Of a stretch of DNA of 64,000 nt, positions 13,400-26,713 are shown one piece after another. A program made the translations under genes and the position numbers. The stretch comes from Tritrichomonas musculus. Lineage: Eukaryota > Parabasalia > Tritrichomonadida > Tritrichomonadidae. The stretch is from contig JAPFFF010000038.1 of the NCBI GenBank assembly GCA_039105265.1, positions 1 through 64,000 of the forward strand, given 5' to 3'. A model generated the notes under the pieces. The model searched no databases. It worked only from the letters and a program-made list of their open reading frames with translations, and was not told the DNA's origin. The first letter of the stretch is position 1; each line of letters opens with the position of its first letter.

Positions 13400-16300
13400 C
13401 GATTCTCTTCCATGCAGCATCGATTATCTCCCAAACAACAACGATTCTCTTCCAAGCAGCATCGATTCTCTTCCAAACAACAACGATTCTCTTCCAAACA
13501 ACAACGATTCTCTTCCAAACAACAACGATTCTCTTCCAAACAACAACGATTCTCTTCCAAACAACAACGATTCTCTTCCAAGCAGCATCGATTCTCTTCC
13601 AAGCAGCATCGATTCTCTTCCAAACAACAACGATTCTCTTCCAAACAACAACGATTCTCTTCCAAACAACAACGATTCTCTTCCAAACAACAACGATTCT
13701 CTTCCAAACAACAACGATTCTCTTCCAAGTAGCATCGATTCTCTTCCATGCAGCATCGATTATCTCCCAAACAACAACGATTCTCTTCCAAGCAGCATCG
13801 ATTCTCTTCCAAACAACAACGATTCTCTTCCAAGCAGCATCGATTCTCTTCCAAACAACAACGATTCTCTTCCAAACAACAACGATTCTCTTCCAAACAA
13901 CAACGATTCTCTTCCAAACAACAACGATTCTCTTCCAAGTAGCATCGATTCTCTTCCATGCAGCATCGATTATCTCCCAAACAACAACGATTCTCTTCCA
14001 AGCAGCATCGATTCTCTTCCAAACAACAACGATTCTCTTCCAAACAACAACGATTCTCTTCCAAACAACAACGATTCTCTTCCAAACAACAACGATTCTC
14101 TTCCAAGCAGCATCGATTCTCTTCCAAGCAGCATCGATTCTCTTCCAAACAACAACGATTCTCTTCCAAGCAGCATCGATTCTCTTCCAAGCAGCATCGA
14201 TTCTCTTCCAAGCAGCATCGATTCTCTTCCAAACAACAACGATTCTCTTCCAAGCAGCATCGATTCTCTTCCAAGCAGCATCGATTCTCTTCCAAGCAGC
14301 ATCGATTCTCTTCCAAACAACAACGATTCTCTTCCAAACAACAACGATTCTCTTCCAAGCAGCATCGATTCTCTTCCAAACAACAACGATTCTCTTCCAA
14401 ACAACAACGATTCTCTTCCAAACAACAACGATTCTCTTCCAAACAACAACGATTCTCTTCCAAGCAGCATCGATTCTCTTCCAAGCAGCATCGATTCTCT
14501 TCCAAACAACAACGATTCTCTTCCAAACAACAACGATTCTCTTCCAAACAACAACGATTCTCTTCCAAACAACAACGATTCTCTTCCAAACAACAACGAT
14601 TCTCTTCCAAACAACAACGATTCTCTTCCAAGCAGCATCGATTCTCTTCCAAGCAGCATCGATTATCTCCTAAACAACAACGATTCTCTTCCAAGCAGCA
14701 TCGATTCTCTTCCAAGCAGCATCGATTCTCTTCCAAGCAGCATCGATTCTCTTCCAAGCAGCATCGATTATCTCCCAAACAACAACGATTCTCTTCCAAG
14801 CAGCATCGATTATCTCCCAAACAACAACGATTCTCTTCCAAGCAGCATCGATTCTCTTCCAAGCAGCATCGATTCTCTTCCAAGCAGCATCGATTCTCTT
14901 CCAAGCAGCATCGATTCTCTTCCAAGCAGCATCGATTATCTCCCAAACAACAACGATTCTCTTCCAAGCAGCATCGATTCTCTTCCAAGCAGCATCGATT
15001 CTCTTCCAAGCAGCATCGATTCTCTTCCAAGCAGCATCGATTCTCTTCCAAGCAGCATCGATTCTCTTCCAAGCAGCATCGATTCTCTTCCAAACAACAA
15101 CGATTCTCTTCCAAGCAGCATCGATTCTCTTCCAAGCAGCATCGATTCTCTTCCAAGCAGCATCGATTCTCTTCCAAACAACAACGATTCTCTTCCAAAC
15201 AACAACGATTCTCTTCCAAACAACAACGATTCTCTTCCAAACAACAACGATTCTCTTCCAAGCAGCATCGATTCTCTTCCAAGCAGCATCGATTATCTCC
15301 CAAACAACAACGATTCTCTTCCAAGCAGCATCGATTCTCTTCCAAGCAGCATCGATTCTCTTCCAAACAACAACGATTCTCTTCCAAACAACAACGATTC
15401 TCTTCCAAACAACAACGATTCTCTTCCAAGTAGCATCGATTCTCTTCCAAGCAGCATCGATTATCTCCCAAACAACAACGATTCTCTTCCAAGCAGCATC
15501 GATTCTCTTCCAAACAACAACGATTCTCTTCCAAACAACAACGATTCTCTTCCAAACAACAACGATTCTCTTCCAAACAACAACGATTCTCTTCCAAACA
15601 ACAACGATTCTCTTCCAAGCAGCATCGATTCTCTTCCAAGCAGCATCGATTATCTCCCAAACAACAACGATTCTCTTCCAAGCAGCATCGATTCTCTTCC
15701 AAGCAGCATCGATTCTCTTCCAAACAACAACGATTCTCTTCCAAACAACAACGATTCTCTTCCAAGCAGCATCGATTCTCTTCCAAGCAGCATCGATTAT
15801 CTCCCAAACAACAACGATTCTCTTCCAAACAACAACGATTCTCTTCCAAGCAGCATCGATTCTCTTCCAAACAACAACGATTCTCTTCCAAGCAGCATCG
15901 ATTCTCTTCCAAGCAGCATCGATTCTCTTCCAAGCAGCATCGATTCTCTTCCAAACAACAACGATTCTCTTCCAAACAACAACGATTCTCTTCCAAACAA
16001 CAACGATTCTCTTCCAAACAACAACGATTCTCTTCCAAACAACAACGATTCTCTTCCAAGTAGCATCGATTCTCTTCCATGCAGCATCGATTATCTCCCA
16101 AACAACAACGATTCTCTTCCAAGCAGCATCGATTCTCTTCCAAACAACAACGATTCTCTTCCAAACAACAACGATTCTCTTCCAAACAACAACGATTCTC
16201 TTCCAAGCAGCATCGATTCTCTTCCAAGCAGCATCGATTCTCTTCCAAACAACAACGATTCTCTTCCAAACAACAACGATTCTCTTCCAAACAACAACGA

Positions 16301-16738
16301 TTCTCTTCCAAGCAGCATCGATTCTCTTCCAAACAACAACGATTCTCTTCCAAACAACAACGATTCTCTTCCAAACAACAACGATTCTCTTCCAAGCAGC
16401 ATCGATTCTCTTCCAAACAACAACGATTCTCTTCCAAGCAGCATCGATTCTCTTCCAAGCAGCATCGATTATCTCCCAAACAACAACGATTCTCTTCCAA
16501 GCAGCATCGATTCTCTTCCAAGCAGCATCGATTCTCTTCCAAACAACAACGATTCTCTTCCAAACAACAACGATTCTCTTCCAAGCAGCATCGATTCTCT
16601 TCCAAGCAGCATCGATTCTCTTCCAAACAACAACGATTCTCTTCCAAACAACAACGATTCTCTTCCAAACAACAACGATTCTCTTCCAAACAACAACGAT
16701 TCTCTTCCAAACAACAACGATTCTCTTCCAAGTAGCAT
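13400..16738 (+). repeat. 3,339-bp block present only in macro-copy 1
   Basis: The macro-repeat shift changes from 36,141 to 32,802 across this block, so 159 monomers are absent from macro-copy 2. Most of it (about 14.1-16.7 kb) duplicates about 10.8-13.4 kb at the same 3,339-bp shift, as expected when a tandem higher-order unit is gained or lost. Breakpoints are uncertain by a few hundred bases because both edges lie in similar E-C-B-A sequence. Confidence 0.78.
14660..16087 (+). repeat. Module, class II, copy 3
   Basis: Full 1,428-bp form, 3,339 bp downstream of copy 2. It lies inside the 3,339-bp block that macro-copy 2 lacks. Confidence 0.9.
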
Positions 16739-17830
16739 CGATTCTCTTCCATGCAGCATCGATTATCTCCCAAACAACAACGATTCTCTTCCAAGCAGCA
16801 TCGATTCTCTTCCAAACAACAACGATTCTCTTCCAAACAACAACGATTCTCTTCCAAACAACAACGATTCTCTTCCAAACAACAACGATTCTCTTCCAAG
16901 CAGCATCGATTCTCTTCCAAGCAGCATCGATTCTCTTCCAAACAACAACGATTCTCTTCCAAGCAGCATCGATTCTCTTCCAAGCAGCATCGATTCTCTT
17001 CCAAGCAGCATCGATTCTCTTCCAAACAACAACGATTCTCTTCCAAGCAGCATCGATTCTCTTCCAAGCAGCATCGATTCTCTTCCAAGCAGCATCGATT
17101 CTCTTCCAAACAACAACGATTCTCTTCCAAACAACAACGATTCTCTTCCAAGCAGCATCGATTCTCTTCCAAACAACAACGATTCTCTTCCAAACAACAA
17201 CGATTCTCTTCCAAACAACAACGATTCTCTTCCAAACAACAACGATTCTCTTCCAAGCAGCATCGATTCTCTTCCAAGCAGCATCGATTCTCTTCCAAAC
17301 AACAACGATTCTCTTCCAAGCAGCATCGATTATCTCCCAAACAACAACGATTCTCTTCCAAACAACAACGATTCTCTTCCAAGCAGCATCGATTCTCTTC
17401 CAAGCAGCATCGATTCTCTTCCAAGCAGCATCGATTCTCTTCCAAACAACAACGATTCTCTTCCAAACAACAACGATTCTCTTCCAAGCAGCATCGATTC
17501 TCTTCCAAGCAGCATCGATTATCTCCCAAACAACAACGATTCTCTTCCAAGCAGCATCGATTCTCTTCCAAGCAGCATCGATTCTCTTCCAAACAACAAC
17601 GATTCTCTTCCAAACAACAACGATTCTCTTCCAAACAACAACGATTCTCTTCCAAGTAGCATCGATTCTCTTCCAAGCAGCATCGATTCTCTTCCAAACA
17701 ACAACGATTCTCTTCCAAACAACAACGATTCTCTTCCAAACAACAACGATTCTCTTCCAAACAACAACGATTCTCTTCCAAACAACAACGATTCTCTTCC
17801 AAGCAGCATCGATTCTCTTCCAAGCAGCAT

Positions 17831-19258
17831 CGATTATCTCCTAAACAACAACGATTCTCTTCCAAGCAGCATCGATTCTCTTCCAAGCAGCATCGATTCT
17901 CTTCCAAGCAGCATCGATTCTCTTCCAAGCAGCATCGATTATCTCCCAAACAACAACGATTCTCTTCCAAGCAGCATCGATTATCTCCCAAACAACAACG
18001 ATTCTCTTCCAAGCAGCATCGATTCTCTTCCAAGCAGCATCGATTCTCTTCCAAGCAGCATCGATTCTCTTCCAAGCAGCATCGATTCTCTTCCAAGCAG
18101 CATCGATTATCTCCCAAACAACAACGATTCTCTTCCAAGCAGCATCGATTCTCTTCCAAGCAGCATCGATTCTCTTCCAAGCAGCATCGATTCTCTTCCA
18201 AGCAGCATCGATTCTCTTCCAAGCAGCATCGATTCTCTTCCAAGCAGCATCGATTCTCTTCCAAACAACAACGATTCTCTTCCAAGCAGCATCGATTCTC
18301 TTCCAAGCAGCATCGATTCTCTTCCAAGCAGCATCGATTCTCTTCCAAACAACAACGATTCTCTTCCAAACAACAACGATTCTCTTCCAAACAACAACGA
18401 TTCTCTTCCAAACAACAACGATTCTCTTCCAAGCAGCATCGATTCTCTTCCAAGCAGCATCGATTATCTCCCAAACAACAACGATTCTCTTCCAAGCAGC
18501 ATCGATTCTCTTCCAAGCAGCATCGATTCTCTTCCAAACAACAACGATTCTCTTCCAAACAACAACGATTCTCTTCCAAACAACAACGATTCTCTTCCAA
18601 GTAGCATCGATTCTCTTCCAAGCAGCATCGATTATCTCCCAAACAACAACGATTCTCTTCCAAGCAGCATCGATTCTCTTCCAAACAACAACGATTCTCT
18701 TCCAAACAACAACGATTCTCTTCCAAACAACAACGATTCTCTTCCAAACAACAACGATTCTCTTCCAAACAACAACGATTCTCTTCCAAGCAGCATCGAT
18801 TCTCTTCCAAGCAGCATCGATTATCTCCCAAACAACAACGATTCTCTTCCAAGCAGCATCGATTCTCTTCCAAGCAGCATCGATTCTCTTCCAAACAACA
18901 ACGATTCTCTTCCAAACAACAACGATTCTCTTCCAAGCAGCATCGATTCTCTTCCAAGCAGCATCGATTATCTCCCAAACAACAACGATTCTCTTCCAAA
19001 CAACAACGATTCTCTTCCAAGCAGCATCGATTCTCTTCCAAACAACAACGATTCTCTTCCAAGCAGCATCGATTCTCTTCCAAGCAGCATCGATTCTCTT
19101 CCAAGCAGCATCGATTCTCTTCCAAACAACAACGATTCTCTTCCAAACAACAACGATTCTCTTCCAAACAACAACGATTCTCTTCCAAACAACAACGATT
19201 CTCTTCCAAACAACAACGATTCTCTTCCAAGTAGCATCGATTCTCTTCCATGCAGCAT
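17831..19258 (+). repeat. Module, class II, copy 4
   Basis: Full 1,428-bp form, 3,171 bp downstream of copy 3. Its 3' part is duplicated again by the 1,638-bp tandem pair, giving a last-sub-block remnant at 20,603-20,896. Confidence 0.9.
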
Positions 19259-20413
19259 CGATTATCTCCCAAACAACAACGATTCTCTTCCAAGCAGCAT
19301 CGATTCTCTTCCAAACAACAACGATTCTCTTCCAAACAACAACGATTCTCTTCCAAACAACAACGATTCTCTTCCAAGCAGCATCGATTCTCTTCCAAGC
19401 AGCATCGATTCTCTTCCAAACAACAACGATTCTCTTCCAAACAACAACGATTCTCTTCCAAACAACAACGATTCTCTTCCAAGCAGCATCGATTCTCTTC
19501 CAAACAACAACGATTCTCTTCCAAACAACAACGATTCTCTTCCAAACAACAACGATTCTCTTCCAAGCAGCATCGATTCTCTTCCAAACAACAACGATTC
19601 TCTTCCAAGCAGCATCGATTCTCTTCCAAGCAGCATCGATTATCTCCCAAACAACAACGATTCTCTTCCAAGCAGCATCGATTCTCTTCCAAGCAGCATC
19701 GATTCTCTTCCAAACAACAACGATTCTCTTCCAAACAACAACGATTCTCTTCCAAGCAGCATCGATTCTCTTCCAAGCAGCATCGATTCTCTTCCAAACA
19801 ACAACGATTCTCTTCCAAACAACAACGATTCTCTTCCAAACAACAACGATTCTCTTCCAAACAACAACGATTCTCTTCCAAACAACAACGATTCTCTTCC
19901 AAGTAGCATCGATTCTCTTCCATGCAGCATCGATTATCTCCCAAACAACAACGATTCTCTTCCAAGCAGCATCGATTCTCTTCCAAACAACAACGATTCT
20001 CTTCCAAACAACAACGATTCTCTTCCAAACAACAACGATTCTCTTCCAAGCAGCATCGATTCTCTTCCAAGCAGCATCGATTCTCTTCCAAACAACAACG
20101 ATTCTCTTCCAAACAACAACGATTCTCTTCCAAACAACAATGATTCTCTTCCAAGCAGCATCGATTCTCTTCCAAACAACAACGATTCTCTTCCAAACAA
20201 CAACGATTCTCTTCCAAACAACAACGATTCTCTTCCAAGCAGCATCGATTCTCTTCCAAGCAGCATCGATTCTCTTCCAAACAACAACGATTCTCTTCCA
20301 AGCAGCATCGATTCTCTTCCAAGCAGCATCGATTCTCTTCCAAACAACAACGATTCTCTTCCAAACAACAACGATTCTCTTCCAAGCAGCATCGATTCTC
20401 TTCCAAACAACAA
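18776..20413 (+). repeat. 1,638-bp tandem duplication, unit 1
   Basis: 18,755-20,413 matches 20,393-22,051 at a shift of 1,638 bp (78 monomers). The two units abut directly. The unit includes the last sub-blocks of module copy 4, and the AATGATT variant at 20,141 (21,779 in unit 2). Confidence 0.85.
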
Positions 20414-22051
20414 CGATTCTCTTCCAAGCAGCATCGATTCTCTTCCAAGCAGCATCGATTATCTCCCAAACAACAACGATTCTCTTCCAAGCAGCATCGA
20501 TTCTCTTCCAAGCAGCATCGATTCTCTTCCAAACAACAACGATTCTCTTCCAAACAACAACGATTCTCTTCCAAGCAGCATCGATTCTCTTCCAAGCAGC
20601 ATCGATTATCTCCCAAACAACAACGATTCTCTTCCAAACAACAACGATTCTCTTCCAAGCAGCATCGATTCTCTTCCAAACAACAACGATTCTCTTCCAA
20701 GCAGCATCGATTCTCTTCCAAGCAGCATCGATTCTCTTCCAAGCAGCATCGATTCTCTTCCAAACAACAACGATTCTCTTCCAAACAACAACGATTCTCT
20801 TCCAAACAACAACGATTCTCTTCCAAACAACAACGATTCTCTTCCAAACAACAACGATTCTCTTCCAAGTAGCATCGATTCTCTTCCATGCAGCATCGAT
20901 TATCTCCCAAACAACAACGATTCTCTTCCAAGCAGCATCGATTCTCTTCCAAACAACAACGATTCTCTTCCAAACAACAACGATTCTCTTCCAAACAACA
21001 ACGATTCTCTTCCAAGCAGCATCGATTCTCTTCCAAGCAGCATCGATTCTCTTCCAAACAACAACGATTCTCTTCCAAACAACAACGATTCTCTTCCAAA
21101 CAACAACGATTCTCTTCCAAGCAGCATCGATTCTCTTCCAAACAACAACGATTCTCTTCCAAACAACAACGATTCTCTTCCAAACAACAACGATTCTCTT
21201 CCAAGCAGCATCGATTCTCTTCCAAACAACAACGATTCTCTTCCAAGCAGCATCGATTCTCTTCCAAGCAGCATCGATTATCTCCCAAACAACAACGATT
21301 CTCTTCCAAGCAGCATCGATTCTCTTCCAAGCAGCATCGATTCTCTTCCAAACAACAACGATTCTCTTCCAAACAACAACGATTCTCTTCCAAGCAGCAT
21401 CGATTCTCTTCCAAGCAGCATCGATTCTCTTCCAAACAACAACGATTCTCTTCCAAACAACAACGATTCTCTTCCAAACAACAACGATTCTCTTCCAAAC
21501 AACAACGATTCTCTTCCAAACAACAACGATTCTCTTCCAAGTAGCATCGATTCTCTTCCATGCAGCATCGATTATCTCCCAAACAACAACGATTCTCTTC
21601 CAAGCAGCATCGATTCTCTTCCAAACAACAACGATTCTCTTCCAAACAACAACGATTCTCTTCCAAACAACAACGATTCTCTTCCAAGCAGCATCGATTC
21701 TCTTCCAAGCAGCATCGATTCTCTTCCAAACAACAACGATTCTCTTCCAAACAACAACGATTCTCTTCCAAACAACAATGATTCTCTTCCAAGCAGCATC
21801 GATTCTCTTCCAAACAACAACGATTCTCTTCCAAACAACAACGATTCTCTTCCAAACAACAACGATTCTCTTCCAAGCAGCATCGATTCTCTTCCAAGCA
21901 GCATCGATTCTCTTCCAAACAACAACGATTCTCTTCCAAGCAGCATCGATTCTCTTCCAAGCAGCATCGATTCTCTTCCAAACAACAACGATTCTCTTCC
22001 AAACAACAACGATTCTCTTCCAAGCAGCATCGATTCTCTTCCAAACAACAA
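20414..22051 (+). repeat. 1,638-bp tandem duplication, unit 2
   Basis: Directly follows unit 1. The match stops at 22,052, where this copy has an A monomer and unit 1 has a B monomer. Confidence 0.85.
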
Positions 22052-23101
22052 CGATTCTCTTCCAAACAACAACGATTCTCTTCCAAACAACAACGATTCT
22101 CTTCCAAACAACAACGATTCTCTTCCAAACAACAACGATTCTCTTCCAAGTAGCATCGATTCTCTTCCATGCAGCATCGATTATCTCCCAAACAACAACG
22201 ATTCTCTTCCAAGCAGCATCGATTCTCTTCCAAACAACAACGATTCTCTTCCAAACAACAACGATTCTCTTCCAAACAACAACGATTCTCTTCCAAGCAG
22301 CATCGATTCTCTTCCAAGCAGCATCGATTCTCTTCCAAACAACAACGATTCTCTTCCAAACAACAACGATTCTCTTCCAAACAACAACGATTCTCTTCCA
22401 AGCAGCATCGATTCTCTTCCAAACAACAACGATTCTCTTCCAAACAACAACGATTCTCTTCCAAACAACAACGATTCTCTTCCAAGCAGCATCGATTCTC
22501 TTCCAAGCAGCATCGATTCTCTTCCAAACAACAACGATTCTCTTCCAAGCAGCATCGATTCTCTTCCAAACAACAACGATTCTCTTCCAAACAACAACGA
22601 TTCTCTTCCAAACAACAACGATTCTCTTCCAAGCAGCATCGATTCTCTTCCAAACAACAACGATTCTCTTCCAAACAACAACGATTCTCTTCCAAACAAC
22701 AACGATTCTCTTCCAAGCAGCATCGATTCTCTTCCAAGCAGCATCGATTCTCTTCCAAACAACAACGATTCTCTTCCAAACAACAACGATTCTCTTCCAA
22801 ACAACAACGATTCTCTTCCAAGCAGCATCGATTCTCTTCCAAGCAGCATCGATTATCTCCCAAACAACAACGATTCTCTTCCAAACAACAACGATTCTCT
22901 TCCAAACAACAACGATTCTCTTCCAAACAACAACGATTCTCTTCCAAGCAGCATCGATTCTCTTCCAAGCAGCATCGATTCTCTTCCAAACAACAACGAT
23001 TCTCTTCCAAACAACAACGATTCTCTTCCAAACAACAACGATTCTCTTCCAAGTAGCATCGATTCTCTTCCATGCAGCATCGATTCTCTTCCAAACAACA
23101 A

Positions 23102-23122
23102 CGATTCTCTTCCAAGAAGCAT
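23102..23122 (+). repeat. AAGAAGCAT variant monomer (four copies)
   Basis: A type B monomer with C-to-A at position 16. Starts: 23102, 27995, 58718 and 63611, linked by shifts of 4,893 and 35,616 bp. It marks one spot in each 4,893-bp unit, directly after a D-E-A junction. Confidence 0.92.
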
Positions 23123-24928
23123 CGATTCTCTTCCAAACAACAACGATTCTCTTCCAAACAACAACGATTCTCTTCCAAACAACAACGATTCTCTTCCAAG
23201 CAGCATCGATTCTCTTCCAAACAACAACGATTCTCTTCCAAACAACAACGATTCTCTTCCAAACAACAACGATTCTCTTCCAAGCAGCATCGATTCTCTT
23301 CCAAGCAGCATCGATTCTCTTCCAAACAACAACGATTCTCTTCCAAGCAGCATCGATTCTCTTCCAAACAACAACGATTCTCTTCCAAACAACAACGATT
23401 CTCTTCCAAACAACAACGATTCTCTTCCAAGCAGCATCGATTCTCTTCCAAACAACAACGATTCTCTTCCAAACAACAACGATTCTCTTCCAAACAACAA
23501 CGATTCTCTTCCAAGCAGCATCGATTCTCTTCCAAGCAGCATCGATTCTCTTCCAAACAACAACGATTCTCTTCCAAGCAGCATCGATTCTCTTCCAAAC
23601 AACAACGATTCTCTTCCAAACAACAACGATTCTCTTCCAAACAACAACGATTCTCTTCCAAGCAGCATCGATTCTCTTCCAAACAACAACGATTCTCTTC
23701 CAAACAACAACGATTCTCTTCCAAACAACAACGATTCTCTTCCAAGCAGCATCGATTCTCTTCCAAGCAGCATCGATTCTCTTCCAAACAACAACGATTC
23801 TCTTCCAAGCAGCATCGATTCTCTTCCAAACAACAACGATTCTCTTCCAAACAACAACGATTCTCTTCCAAACAACAACGATTCTCTTCCAAGCAGCATC
23901 GATTCTCTTCCAAACAACAACGATTCTCTTCCAAACAACAACGATTCTCTTCCAAACAACAACGATTCTCTTCCAAGCAGCATCGATTCTCTTCCAAGCA
24001 GCATCGATTCTCTTCCAAACAACAACGATTCTCTTCCAAGCAGCATCGATTCTCTTCCAAACAACAACGATTCTCTTCCAAACAACAACGATTCTCTTCC
24101 AAACAACAACGATTCTCTTCCAAGCAGCATCGATTCTCTTCCAAACAACAACGATTCTCTTCCAAACAACAACGATTCTCTTCCAAACAACAACGATTCT
24201 CTTCCAAGCAGCATCGATTCTCTTCCAAGCAGCATCGATTCTCTTCCAAACAACAACGATTCTCTTCCAAACAACAACGATTCTCTTCCAAACAACAACG
24301 ATTCTCTTCCAAGCAGCATCGATTCTCTTCCAAGCAGCATCGATTATCTCCCAAACAACAACGATTCTCTTCCAAACAACAACGATTCTCTTCCAAACAA
24401 CAACGATTCTCTTCCAAACAACAACGATTCTCTTCCAAACAACAACGATTCTCTTCCAAACAACAACGATTCTCTTCCAAGCAGCATCGATTCTCTTCCA
24501 AGCAGCATCGATTCTCTTCCAAACAACAACGATTCTCTTCCAAACAACAACGATTCTCTTCCAAACAACAACGATTCTCTTCCAAGCAGCATCGATTCTC
24601 TTCCAAACAACAACGATTCTCTTCCAAACAACAACGATTCTCTTCCAAACAACAACGATTCTCTTCCAAGCAGCATCGATTCTCTTCCAAGCAGCATCGA
24701 TTATCTCCCAAACAACAACGATTCTCTTCCAAGCAGCATCGATTCTCTTCCAAACAACAACGATTCTCTTCCAAGCAGCATCGATTCTCTTCCAAGCAGC
24801 ATCGATTCTCTTCCAAACAACAACGATTCTCTTCCAAGCAGCATCGATTATCTCCCAAACAACAACGATTCTCTTCCAAGCAGCATCGATTCTCTTCCAA
24901 ACAACAACGATTCTCTTCCAAACAACAA

Positions 24929-24949
24929 CGATTCTCTTCCAAGCAGCAT
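24929..24949 (+). repeat. Single monomer changed from A to B in place
   Basis: This monomer has the B tail. Its counterparts at 29,822 (4,893-bp unit 2) and 60,545 (macro-copy 2) have the A tail, with no change in monomer number around it. All three diagnostic bases differ together. Confidence 0.9.
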
Positions 24950-25251
24950 CGATTCTCTTCCAAACAACAACGATTCTCTTCCAAACAACAACGATTCTCT
25001 TCCAAACAACAACGATTCTCTTCCAAGCAGCATCGATTCTCTTCCAAGCAGCATCGATTCTCTTCCAAACAACAACGATTCTCTTCCAAGCAGCATCGAT
25101 TATCTCCCAAACAACAACGATTCTCTTCCAAGCAGCATCGATTCTCTTCCAAACAACAAAGATTCTCTTCCAAACAACAACGATTCTCTTCCAAGCAGCA
25201 TCGATTCTCTTCCAAGCAGCATCGATTCTCTTCCAAGCAGCATCGATTCTC

Positions 25252-25254
25252 TTA
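25252..25254 (-). other. CTTACAAAC substitution in macro-copy 1
   Basis: C-to-A at monomer position 11 gives a TAA on the minus strand in the EENRCCL-type frame. It is shared with 60,868-60,870 and absent from the 4,893-bp paralogue at 30,145-30,147. Confidence 0.93.
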
Positions 25255-26713
25255 CAAACAACAACGATTCTCTTCCAAGCAGCATCGATTCTCTTCCAAG
25301 CAGCATCGATTCTCTTCCAAGCAGCATCGATTCTCTTCCAAACAACAACGATTCTCTTCCAAACAACAACGATTCTCTTCCAAACAACAACGATTCTCTT
25401 CCAAACAACAACGATTCTCTTCCAAGCAGCATCGATTCTCTTCCAAGCAGCATCGATTATCTCCCAAACAACAACGATTCTCTTCCAAGCAGCATCGATT
25501 CTCTTCCAAGCAGCATCGATTCTCTTCCAAACAACAACGATTCTCTTCCAAACAACAACGATTCTCTTCCAAACAACAACGATTCTCTTCCAAACAACAA
25601 CGATTCTCTTCCAAACAACAACGATTCTCTTCCAAGCAGCATCGATTCTCTTCCAAGCAGCATCGATTATCTCCCAAACAACAACGATTCTCTTCCAAGC
25701 AGCATCGATTCTCTTCCAAGCAGCATCGATTCTCTTCCAAACAACAACGATTCTCTTCCAAACAACAACGATTCTCTTCCAAACAACAACGATTCTCTTC
25801 CAAGCAGCATCGATTCTCTTCCAAGCAGCATCGATTCTCTTCCAAACAACAACGATTCTCTTCCAAGCAGCATCGATTCTCTTCCAAGCAGCATCGATTC
25901 TCTTCCAAGCAGCATCGATTCTCTTCCAAGCAGCATCGATTCTCTTCCAAACAACAACGATTCTCTTCCAAACAACAACGATTCTCTTCCAAACAACAAC
26001 GATTCTCTTCCAAGCAGCATCGATTCTCTTCCAAGCAGCATCGATTCTCTTCCAAGCAGCATCGATTCTCTTCCAAACAACAACGATTCTCTTCCAAACA
26101 ACAACGATTCTCTTCCAAGCAGCATCGATTCTCTTCCAAACAACAACGATTCTCTTCCAAACAACAACGATTCTCTTCCAAACAACAACGATTCTCTTCC
26201 AAGCAGCATCGATTCTCTTCCAAGCAGCATCGATTCTCTTCCAAACAACAACGATTCTCTTCCAAACAACAACGATTCTCTTCCAAACAACAATGATTCT
26301 CTTCCAAGCAGCATCGATTCTCTTCCAAACAACAACGATTCTCTTCCAAGCAGCATCGATTCTCTTCCAAGCAGCATCGATTCTCTTCCAAGCAGCATCG
26401 ATTCTCTTCCAAACAACAACGATTCTCTTCCAAGCAGCATCGATTCTCTTCCAAGCAGCATCGATTCTCTTCCAAACAACAACGATTCTCTTCCAAACAA
26501 CAACGATTCTCTTCCAAGCAGCATCGATTCTCTTCCAAACAACAACGATTCTCTTCCAAACAACAACGATTCTCTTCCAAACAACAACGATTCTCTTCCA
26601 AACAACAACGATTCTCTTCCAAACAACAACGATTCTCTTCCAAGTAGCATCGATTCTCTTCCATGCAGCATCGATTATCTCCCAAACAACAACGATTCTC
26701 TTCCAAGCAGCAT

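Larger units (their letters stand above)
21821..26713 (+). repeat. 4,893-bp higher-order unit, member 1
   Basis: 21,821-25,579 matches 26,714-30,472 at a shift of 4,893 bp (233 monomers), including the AAGAAGCAT variant at 23,102/27,995 and CAAAGATT at 25,160/30,053. Two differences lie inside the match: a B monomer at 24,929 where member 2 has A, and CTTACAAAC at 25,252 where member 2 has the usual CTTCCAAAC. After about 25.58 kb, member 1 lacks five monomers that member 2 has. Confidence 0.83.
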
